A stretch of 64,000 bases of DNA from JAALLB01 sp017643495 (GTDB taxonomy: Bacteria > Pseudomonadota > Alphaproteobacteria > Rhizobiales > Rhizobiaceae), in NCBI GenBank assembly GCA_965216105.1, contig OZ244147.1, positions 62,001-126,000 on the forward strand. Reading direction: 5' to 3'. Below are positions 57,616 through 64,000 of this stretch, one piece after another. The notes under the pieces were generated by a model. The model searched no databases, was not told the origin of the DNA, and was given only the letters and a program-made list of their open reading frames with translations. A program made the translations under genes and the position numbers. Numbering within the stretch: position 1 is the first letter of the stretch; the number at the start of each line of letters is the position of its first letter.

Positions 57616-59793
57616 ATGTCGCAACGTGTGGATATTGGCGGTCTTAATGTAGATGCTGGCCTGGCATCTTTTGTGAACGAAGAAGCATTGCCCGGCTCGG
57701 GTGTAGAAGAAGCAGCTTTCTGGAAGGCGTTTGAGGCGATTATCGATGATCTTGCCCCAAAAAACCGGGAGTTGCTTGAAAAACGGGAATCCCTGCAGGC
57801 AAGAATTGACGAGTGGTACAAATCGCACGACGGGACAGATTATTCGCTTGAAGATTACAAGACGTTTCTCTCTGAAATCGGATACCTTGTTCCCGAGGGC
57901 GGAAAATTTTCAGTAGATACAGCAAATGTCGACACAGAAATTACCAGTGTTGCCGGTCCGCAGCTGGTCGTGCCCATCACCAATGCCCGATATGCGCTGA
58001 ACGCCGCCAATGGACGTTGGGGTTCACTGTATGATGCACTCTACGGCACAGACGCAATTTCCGAAGATAACGGTGCTGAGCGCGGTGGCGCTTACAATCC
58101 GGCACGGGGAAGCAAGGTAATCTCCTGGGCCCGAGACTTTCTCAACAAGTCGGTACCGGTCGATGGAAACTGGGAAGATGCAACAAAGATTGCAATCATG
58201 GATGGCGAATTGCAGCTTACCATGGAAGACGGCTCACGTGCCGGTCTTTCAAACCCGGCGCAATTTGTTGGCTATAAAGGCAGCGCAGACTCTCCAGATT
58301 CGGTTCTGGTGAAGCGCAACGGCCTGCACGCCGACATCATCATTGATCCAACCCACCCGATCGGCAAAGGCGACAAGGCTGGTATAGCAGATGTTGTGCT
58401 GGAAGCTGCCATTACCACAATCTGCGACTGTGAAGACTCTGTTGCCTGTGTGGATGGCGAAGACAAGACACTTGCATACAGGAACTGGCTTGGCCTCATG
58501 AAAGGCGATCTCGAAGACAGTTTCGAGAAGGGCGGAAAGATGATGACCCGCTCTCTCAATCCCGATCGCGAGTATACCGGCACGGACGGTTCACCCATAG
58601 CCCTGCACGGAAGGGCATTGTTGCTGGTCCGCAATGTCGGACATCTGATGACCAATCCTGCAATCACGTTCGATAATGACCGTGAAGTGCCGGAAGGGAT
58701 CATGGATTGCATGATTACATCACTGATCGCACTTCACGATATTGGACCAAACGGGAGAAACGGAAACTCTCGTGAAGGCTCCATGTATATCGTCAAACCC
58801 AAAATGCATGGCCCGGAAGAAGTGGCGTTTGCAGCAGAGATTTTCTCACGCGTGGAAGAAGCACTCGGCATGAAGGCAAACACGCTGAAAATGGGCATCA
58901 TGGATGAGGAGCGGCGGACAACTGTCAATCTCAAGGAGTGCATCCGGGCTGCAAGCGAGCGTGTGGTATTCATCAATACAGGCTTCCTTGACCGGACAGG
59001 CGACGAGATTCACACTTCCATGCTGGCCGGTCCAATGCTGCGCAAGGCAGACATGAAGGGCGCTTCCTGGATCAAGGCCTATGAAGACTGGAATGTCGAT
59101 ATTGGGCTGGAATGCGGATTGTCCGGCCATGCACAGATCGGCAAGGGCATGTGGGCCATGCCTGACCTGATGGCAGACATGCTGGAACAGAAAATCGGCC
59201 ATCCAAAGGCCGGAGCCAACTGTGCCTGGGTCCCGTCACCAACAGCAGCTACATTGCATGCAACGCATTACCATGAAGTCAATGTCCGTGAGGAACAATC
59301 AAGGATTGCCGACAGAAAGCGGGCCAGTCTTGATGACCTTCTGACCGTACCGGTTGCCATCCGCCCGAACTGGACGCCCGAAGACATCCAGAACGAGCTT
59401 GATAACAATGCCCAGGGCATACTCGGCTATATGGTGCGCTGGGTAGAGCAGGGAGTCGGCTGTTCAAAAGTGCCTGATATAAACAATGTCGGATTGATGG
59501 AAGACCGGGCCACGCTGCGCATATCGACCCAGCACATTGCGAACTGGCTGCAACACGGTATCTGCACGAAAGAACAGGTCACGGAAACGCTGAAACGCAT
59601 GGCAGGTGTTGTTGATGAACAAAATGCCGGCGACCCGGCCTACCGGAACATGGCGCCGGATTTTGACAATTCCGTCGCATTCCAGGCCGCTTGCGAACTG
59701 GTGTTTGAAGGCAAGGAACAGCCGTCCGGGTATACCGAACCGGTGCTTCACCGCAAACGGCTTGAATTCAAGGCTGCTTCCCAGGAAGTGTGA
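57616..59793 (+). CDS. glcB: Malate synthase G
   Basis: Malate synthase G condenses glyoxylate with acetyl-CoA to malate in the glyoxylate pathway or in glycolate use. The 725-aa length is typical of form G. Signatures are NARYALNAANGRWGSLYDAL, TTICDCEDSVACVDGEDK, GRNGNSREGSMYIVKPKMHG and MGIMDEERRTTVNLKECIR. The ATG follows CAGGAGG. No isocitrate lyase gene is in the window. It is divergent from hsp20, and the 110-base AT-rich gap probably holds both promoters. A strong terminator follows. Confidence 0.97.
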   Translation: MSQRVDIGGLNVDAGLASFVNEEALPGSGVEEAAFWKAFEAIIDDLAPKNRELLEKRESLQARIDEWYKSHDGTDYSLEDYKTFLSEIGYLVPEGGKFSVDTANVDTEITSVAGPQLVVPITNARYALNAANGRWGSLYDALYGTDAISEDNGAERGGAYNPARGSKVISWARDFLNKSVPVDGNWEDATKIAIMDGELQLTMEDGSRAGLSNPAQFVGYKGSADSPDSVLVKRNGLHADIIIDPTHPIGKGDKAGIADVVLEAAITTICDCEDSVACVDGEDKTLAYRNWLGLMKGDLEDSFEKGGKMMTRSLNPDREYTGTDGSPIALHGRALLLVRNVGHLMTNPAITFDNDREVPEGIMDCMITSLIALHDIGPNGRNGNSREGSMYIVKPKMHGPEEVAFAAEIFSRVEEALGMKANTLKMGIMDEERRTTVNLKECIRAASERVVFINTGFLDRTGDEIHTSMLAGPMLRKADMKGASWIKAYEDWNVDIGLECGLSGHAQIGKGMWAMPDLMADMLEQKIGHPKAGANCAWVPSPTAATLHATHYHEVNVREEQSRIADRKRASLDDLLTVPVAIRPNWTPEDIQNELDNNAQGILGYMVRWVEQGVGCSKVPDINNVGLMEDRATLRISTQHIANWLQHGICTKEQVTETLKRMAGVVDEQNAGDPAYRNMAPDFDNSVAFQAACELVFEGKEQPSGYTEPVLHRKRLEFKAASQEV

Positions 59794-59830
59794 CAAACCC
59801 TCCTTCCGTGTTTGAAAGCCTTGCAGGTCA

Positions 59831-59870
59831 ATAAAAAAGCCCCGTGCGGTCGCACGGGGCTTGTCTTTTT
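59831..59870. terminator. Bidirectional terminator, glcB / L,D-transpeptidase
   Basis: AAGCCCCGTGCG (59837-59848) pairs perfectly over 12 bp with CGCACGGGGCTT (59851-59862). It is followed by GTCTTTTT on the plus strand and preceded by a run of A (T on the minus strand). It serves both convergent genes. Confidence 0.92.
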
Positions 59871-59886
59871 GCGTTGGCGGAAAAAA

Positions 59887-60513
59887 TCACGATTGGCGAA
59901 CAATCACTTTCGCACCAGGCTGCACTCTTGCATGCAAATCGATAATATCCTGATTCATCAGGCGGATACAGCCTGAAGACATGGCCTTGCCGATTGACCA
60001 CCATTCCGGCGTTCCATGTAGGCGATAAAGTGTGTCCCGGCCGCCCTTGGTAAGATACAGGGCACGCGCGCCAAGGGGATTGTTTACACCCGGGGGCATG
60101 CCGCCGCGCCATTTGGCAAGTTCCGGGCGTCGCCCGATCATGCGTGACGGAGGCGTCCAGGTTGGCCACTCCCGTTTCCAGCCGACACGGGCATTGCCGG
60201 ACCAGGCAAAGCCCTGTTTGCCTACACCGACACCATAGCGAACTGCACGTCCGCCCGGCTGGACCAGATAGAGATGGCGCTCCGGCACATCGACGATTAT
60301 CGTGCCCGGCTTTTCCTTGGTCTCGAAATCAACAATCTGTCGCAGGTATTTTTTGTCAATCTTGCGGACCGGAATGGCTGGCAAGGCAAACTCGCCATCC
60401 TTGCGTGCTCCATAGTCTGCCCGGAACTGCCGGCTCGGGTCTCGACTGATTGACGAACAACCGGCGAGCAGAGCCGTCGACAACAGCGCCAGGCTGAAGG
60501 TACGTCTGTCCAT
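59887..60513 (-). CDS. L,D-transpeptidase lipoprotein (YkuD)
   Basis: The 208-aa product has a lipoprotein-type signal peptide with LLAGC (Cys19) and a YkuD catalytic domain. The domain contains GTIIVDVPERHLYLV, YGVGVGKQGFAWSG and the active site HGTPEWWSIGKAMSSGCIRL, with catalytic His and Cys. Such enzymes make 3-3 peptidoglycan cross-links or attach proteins to the wall. Rhizobiales rely heavily on them for polar growth and carry many paralogues. The ATG follows CAGGAGA; the frame is open to 60564. Confidence 0.92.
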   Translation of the reverse strand: MDRRTFSLALLSTALLAGCSSISRDPSRQFRADYGARKDGEFALPAIPVRKIDKKYLRQIVDFETKEKPGTIIVDVPERHLYLVQPGGRAVRYGVGVGKQGFAWSGNARVGWKREWPTWTPPSRMIGRRPELAKWRGGMPPGVNNPLGARALYLTKGGRDTLYRLHGTPEWWSIGKAMSSGCIRLMNQDIIDLHARVQPGAKVIVRQS

Positions 60514-60685
60514 TATATTCTCCTGTAAGGGGCGATTCCGACAACTCCCGCTAGTTGTCGTCAAAATCCAGTTGCAGAAGCCTTAGCAAACCTGAAGACA
60601 TAGGCAAGACACATTTGCGCCACAAAGTTTTTGGGATTGCCGATGTTGCATCCGCGCAACATTTCAAGCATCACGAGACCTGAAA

Positions 60686-61162
60686 ATGCCTATTATCGAC
60701 CCCACAAATACCGATCCGACGATTGATGGACGGCAGTCAGAAACTGCCATGAAGATCCGTAGTGGCCTGATTCGGGGCCTGTCAGAGACCGATCTGGTTT
60801 TCTTGCCCGAGTTCACCCTGAAAACAGGAAGGCGTTGCGACCTGGCTGCAATTGATCGCAAGGGGCGGATCAATATCTACGAGATCAAGTCATCGACAGA
60901 AGATTTCCGGATAGACCGGAAGTGGCATGAATACAGCGCTTTTTGCGACCGTTTTTATTTCGCGACCCACCCCGACGTTCCCCTTGAAATCTTTCCGGAG
61001 AACGAAGGACTGGTCATTGCAGACCAGTATGCCTGCGAGACAATCCGCGAAGCCCGTGAATCCCCTCTAAATGCCGCAACACGCAAAGCCTTGTTGCTTC
61101 AGTTTGCTCGCAGTGCGGCAGCAAGATTGAACCGGTTCAATCTTCACGAGGGCAGCCTGTAG
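60686..61162 (+). CDS. mmcB: DNA repair putative endonuclease MmcB
   Basis: The 158-aa protein has a PD-(D/E)XK-like core (LPEFTLKTGRRCDLAAIDRK, then IYEIKSSTEDFRIDRKW), which matches MmcB (DUF1052), an SOS-induced repair protein in Caulobacter linked to mitomycin C damage. The Asp...Glu-X-Lys residues are visible. It is probably cytosolic. It converges on actR, with only 15 bases between stops. The 170 bases upstream contain no recognisable LexA box that I could confirm. Confidence 0.87.
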   Translation: MPIIDPTNTDPTIDGRQSETAMKIRSGLIRGLSETDLVFLPEFTLKTGRRCDLAAIDRKGRINIYEIKSSTEDFRIDRKWHEYSAFCDRFYFATHPDVPLEIFPENEGLVIADQYACETIREARESPLNAATRKALLLQFARSAAARLNRFNLHEGSL

Positions 61163-61177
61163 CTGTCATGCCCCTTG

Positions 61178-61738
61178 TTAGCGAGGCGCCCTTTTGGCCA
61201 AAATCCGCTGCAAGGTCCGCCGGTGCATGTTGAGGCGGCGGGCAGTTTCCGAAACATTGCGGTCGCAAAGCTCATAGACGCGCTGGATGTGCTCCCAGCG
61301 AACCCGGTCTGCGGACATCGGGTTTTCCGGGGGATTGGCCTTGTCATCCGGTTTGCGCATCAAGGCCGTGTAAATGTCGTCGGCATCGGCCGGTTTTGCA
61401 AGATAGTCCACCGCACCCATTTTCACCGCAGATACTGCCGTTGCAATATTGCCGTACCCGGTCAGAACTATTGCCTTGCAATCAGGGCGAACAGTGCGAA
61501 TAGCCTCGATTACATCGAGCCCGTTTCCATCTTCAAGCCTCATGTCCACAACAGCATAGGCTGGTGGGCTGGCCTTTATCCGGGTCAATGCCTCGCCGAC
61601 ACTTTCGGTAGTCTCCACAGCAAACCCGCGGCTCTCCATGGCACGGCCCAACCGGGTCAGGAACGGACGGTCATCATCGACCAGCAATAGCGTATTGTCA
61701 CCGGAAACCATGTCTTTACCACCATCTGAATCAGGCAT
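61178..61738 (-). CDS. actR: Response regulator ActR/RegA
   Basis: This 186-aa regulator has an N-terminal receiver with phospho-acceptor Asp65 (YAVVDMRLEDGNG). The near-invariant C-terminal Fis-type HTH is WEHIQRVYELCDRNVSETAR, then RLNMHRRTLQRIL. This small two-domain form is the ActR/RegA/PrrA family, which controls redox, respiration, nitrogen and acid-tolerance genes in Alphaproteobacteria. The ATG follows GAAGGGA. It lies 105 bases downstream of actS on the same strand. Confidence 0.94.
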   Translation of the reverse strand: MPDSDGGKDMVSGDNTLLLVDDDRPFLTRLGRAMESRGFAVETTESVGEALTRIKASPPAYAVVDMRLEDGNGLDVIEAIRTVRPDCKAIVLTGYGNIATAVSAVKMGAVDYLAKPADADDIYTALMRKPDDKANPPENPMSADRVRWEHIQRVYELCDRNVSETARRLNMHRRTLQRILAKRAPR

Positions 61739-61843
61739 CTTCTTGATCCCTTCACCCTGTATCGAGCAGTGTCGTCAAGTCTATGTGGCGTACCGTGCGC
61801 CATTTGTCAAAATCCCGACCTCAGCACTCAATTTGCGGTCAGA

Positions 61844-63157
61844 TCAGGCATCCGTTTCCTGCTCATTCCGGGCTTCTATGGCCTGTCTTGGCCAGACAAC
61901 CGTCACGTGTGCACCAGGCAAACCACGTTTTGGCCGGTTTTCAAACTTGAGGACAGCGCCACTACGTTCCAGCAGTGTTTTGGCAATAAACAGTCCGAGG
62001 CCCAGACCGCCACTGTCTCCGCGAGTCCTGTCCTTGACATAAGGTTCGCCAATTCTGGGAATCAACTCCTCACCGAAACCGCGTCCATCATCATTAATGG
62101 TGACCTGAATATGGGCATCATCCCAGGAGGGAGTGAGAACCACCTTTTCCCGCGCATAGTCGACGGCGTTTTCAACCAGGTTACCCAGCCCGTACAGTAT
62201 CGCAGGGTTGCGGACACAATCCGGCTCTCCGGCCCAGTCTGGCAGATTGATCTCCACTTTCACGCCAAAATTGCGGTGGGGAGCGGCAATATCCTCCATG
62301 AATGCAGAGAACGGCATGACGCCGATATGCCGATCCCCTTCACTGGAAAGGGAGGTCAGTGTCTGAAGGATTTCCCTGCATCTTTCTGCCTGGCTTCTCA
62401 GCAGTTGAGCGTCTTCAAAAAGGCTGGAATCCTCGTCAAACTCACGACTCATCTCCTTGGAAACAAGTGCAATCGTGGCAAGCGGCGTGCCAAGTTCATG
62501 TGCAGCGGCCGCAGCCAATCCGTCAAGGCTCGAAAGGTGCTGCTCACGCTGCAAGACAAGTTCGGTTGCAGCAAGGGCATCAGCAAGCTTGCGCGATTCA
62601 TCAGCAACCCGGAAAGCATAGGCGGATGTGAAGGTCAGGCTGGAAACAATGGCCAGCCACATGCCTGCAATATAGATTGTCGGCAATTGCAATATTACAT
62701 CCGGGCGCCAGGGCAACGGAAAGTAGAAGAAGGCGAGGAGTGAAGCGCAAATGACTCCCAATGCACCAAGCCAGAACGTATCGTTTATGGACAGGGTTGT
62801 TGCAGCAATGACCACCGGCACCAGCATCAGTATGGAAAACGGGTTTTGCAGCCCGCCGGTCAGGAAGAGCAGCATGGACAGTTGCAGAATGTCGTAACTC
62901 AACAGAAGCGTCGACCAGGGCGCCGGCATTCGCTGGTTGGCCGGGTAACGAAAACCCAGCACAATATTCAACAGGACTGAAGTTCCTATCAACGCCAGAC
63001 AGAATTGCGGATTGAAATCAAAGCCAAGGTAAAGCCATACCACAAGGACAGCCACTGTCTGGCCAAGAATGGCCACCCACCGGATTTTCAGCAGCGTATC
63101 AAGTCTGAGGCTGTAGCCAGAAGCCGGTGGCTTTATTTCATTGACATAACTTGCCAA
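61844..63157 (-). CDS. actS: Redox sensor histidine kinase ActS/RegB
   Basis: The 437-aa kinase has six membrane helices and the quinone-linked heptad GGLQNPF (101-107). HisKA contains phospho-His220 (AAAAHELGTPLATIAL), redox-active Cys260 (ERCREIL) follows, and the ATPase domain has NLVENAVDYA, NDDGRGF and GLGLGLFI. The His and Cys positions are each 5 lower than I recall for RegB of Rhodobacter, so both sensory features are kept. The TTG start has GGAAGG upstream. The acuI-like gene ends 15 bases before it, so the two may be co-transcribed. Confidence 0.93.
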   Translation of the reverse strand: MASYVNEIKPPASGYSLRLDTLLKIRWVAILGQTVAVLVVWLYLGFDFNPQFCLALIGTSVLLNIVLGFRYPANQRMPAPWSTLLLSYDILQLSMLLFLTGGLQNPFSILMLVPVVIAATTLSINDTFWLGALGVICASLLAFFYFPLPWRPDVILQLPTIYIAGMWLAIVSSLTFTSAYAFRVADESRKLADALAATELVLQREQHLSSLDGLAAAAAHELGTPLATIALVSKEMSREFDEDSSLFEDAQLLRSQAERCREILQTLTSLSSEGDRHIGVMPFSAFMEDIAAPHRNFGVKVEINLPDWAGEPDCVRNPAILYGLGNLVENAVDYAREKVVLTPSWDDAHIQVTINDDGRGFGEELIPRIGEPYVKDRTRGDSGGLGLGLFIAKTLLERSGAVLKFENRPKRGLPGAHVTVVWPRQAIEARNEQETDA

Positions 63158-63172
63158 GCGCTTGCCTTCCGG

Positions 63173-64000
63173 TCAGGCCTTCATGTCAACAATGACACGA
63201 CCCCTGACCTTGCCATCAACGATATCGGTTGCTGTCCGGATGATGTCATCAAAACCTATTTCCGTGGTCAGGGCTTCGAGCTTCGATACATCCAGGTCCC
63301 TTGCAAGCCTTTGCCATGCTTCTTCGCGCAGGGCCTTGGGTGCCATTACAGAATCAATCCCCGCCAGTGTGACATTTCTTAGAATAAACGGCATGACGGT
63401 AGCGGGGAGATCAAAGCCCTGGGCAAGGCCACAGGCAGCTACCGTGCCACCGTATTTTGTCTGGGCAAGCAGGTTTGCTAGGGTATGGGAACCCACTGCA
63501 TCAACTGCCCCCGCCCAACGCTCCTTGCCCAAAGGGCGACCCGGCTCTGACAGTTCGTTACGGTCAATGATTTCCGAAGCACCCAGCTCCTTCAAAAATC
63601 CGGCCTCCGATGCCCGGCCAGTGGATGCGATCACATCGAAGCCCAGTTTTGAAAGAATCGATATTGCCACTGTGCCTACGCCGCCATTGGCGCCAGTTAC
63701 AATGATGGGACCGGAATCGGGTGTCAGTCCGTTTCGCTCCAGAGCCATGACACACAACATCGCTGTATAACCGGCCGTGCCGATACCCATGGCCTGCTTG
63801 GCAGTAAACCCCTCAGGAAGTGAGATCAGCCAATCGGAGTTAAGCCGAGCCCGCCCTGCATAGGCCCCCCAATGGGTTTCTCCCACGCCAAAGCCGTTCA
63901 GCAGAACCTTGTCACCTGCCTTGAAAGCACCAGACGAACATTCGATTACAGTACCGGCGAGGTCCACACCCGGTACCATGGGCCAGTGCCGCACAATAGG
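63173..64000 (-). CDS. acuI: YhdH/AcuI-type NADPH-dependent acryloyl-CoA reductase, partial
   Basis: This medium-chain reductase is cut by the window edge. The visible 276 codons start inside PIVRHWPMVPGVDLAGTVIE, so about 50 N-terminal residues lie outside. Signatures of the YhdH/AcuI group are NGFGVGETHWGAYAGRARL, IVTGANGGVGTVAISILSKLG and ATVMPFILRNVTLAGIDSV. AcuI reduces acryloyl-CoA to propionyl-CoA, detoxifying acrylate formed from DMSP or 3-hydroxypropionate. Related YhdH proteins have less certain substrates. It lies upstream of actS on the same strand with a 15-base gap. Confidence 0.85.
   Translation of the reverse strand, partial: PIVRHWPMVPGVDLAGTVIECSSGAFKAGDKVLLNGFGVGETHWGAYAGRARLNSDWLISLPEGFTAKQAMGIGTAGYTAMLCVMALERNGLTPDSGPIIVTGANGGVGTVAISILSKLGFDVIASTGRASEAGFLKELGASEIIDRNELSEPGRPLGKERWAGAVDAVGSHTLANLLAQTKYGGTVAACGLAQGFDLPATVMPFILRNVTLAGIDSVMAPKALREEAWQRLARDLDVSKLEALTTEIGFDDIIRTATDIVDGKVRGRVIVDMKA

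Noticed and set aside
1..64000. tRNA genes, CRISPR arrays, insertion sequences or prophage genes
   Set aside because: No cloverleaf-like sequence, regular repeat-spacer pattern, transposase or phage gene was seen in any gap or frame.
1..64000. A wholly new multi-gene defence or biosynthetic system
   Set aside because: The gene order is mostly conserved Rhizobiales core. The unusual parts are single genes or small operons of known families.

Overview
The window looks like a chromosomal segment of an alphaproteobacterium of the order Hyphomicrobiales (Rhizobiales). The evidence is gene content and order: a chvI-chvG-hprK-EIIA-HPr-ahcY-divL-tsaE/kinase-nucleotidyltransferase-addB-addA-trxA run facing folC-accD-trpA-trpB-trpF, an lptC-lptA-lptB-rpoN-hpf block, fzlA next to queG, and actS/actR next to mmcB. 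Base composition is moderate (roughly 50-55% GC by eye) and even throughout. A DMSP lyase gene (dddP) and an acuI-like gene suggest a marine or DMSP-exposed lifestyle. I see no tRNA, rRNA, IS element, prophage or CRISPR array.

Layout. 1-3.6 kb: stress and envelope genes, with a gene-poor stretch at 0.7-1.1 kb. 3.7-6.9 kb: a leftward cluster of an NDUFA9-like epimerase, a TauE/SafE exporter and dddP. 7.0-11.6 kb: a prokaryotic (6-4) photolyase, a small membrane protein, a hydratase, an SDR and an acyltransferase. 11.8-14.0 kb: a PBP1A-type peptidoglycan synthase. 14.0-16.6 kb: a tightly overlapped four-gene operon (GST, NTF2-like, tautomerase, broken nitronate monooxygenase) divergent from an HxlR regulator, with a palindromic candidate operator between them. 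16.7-20.4 kb: two small secreted proteins sharing an N-terminal Asn/Gly/Pro motif, then a divergent NarL-type regulator and 7TM sensor kinase. 20.5-22.6 kb: KtrA/KtrB potassium uptake. 22.6-28.2 kb: pckA divergent from chvI-chvG-hprK-EIIA-HPr, linking envelope/acid sensing, incomplete-PTS signalling and gluconeogenesis. 28.3-35.1 kb: ahcY behind a near-ideal 26-nt palindrome, the tyrosine-containing pseudokinase DivL, a TsaE-sugar kinase fusion and a MurU-like nucleotidyltransferase. 35.1-41.9 kb: the AddAB helicase-nuclease. 42-47.4 kb: trxA against folC-accD-trpA-trpB-trpF. 47.5-50.1 kb: an SDR, queG and fzlA. 50.3-51.8 kb: uppP and an RNase D-like gene. 51.9-56.7 kb: LPS export genes, rpoN and hpf. 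56.7-59.8 kb: DUF1150, Hsp20 and malate synthase G. 59.9-64 kb: an L,D-transpeptidase, mmcB, actR/actS and an acuI-like gene cut by the window edge.

No wholly new multi-gene system stands out. The parts most worth following up are the dddP cluster and its possible link to acuI, the HxlR-controlled detoxification-like operon whose last gene is broken, the ahcY palindrome, the paired NxGPN secreted proteins, and the absence of ptsN from the slot after hpf. Coordinates, motifs and palindromes were read directly. Family assignments rest on recognising sequence signatures without database searches.
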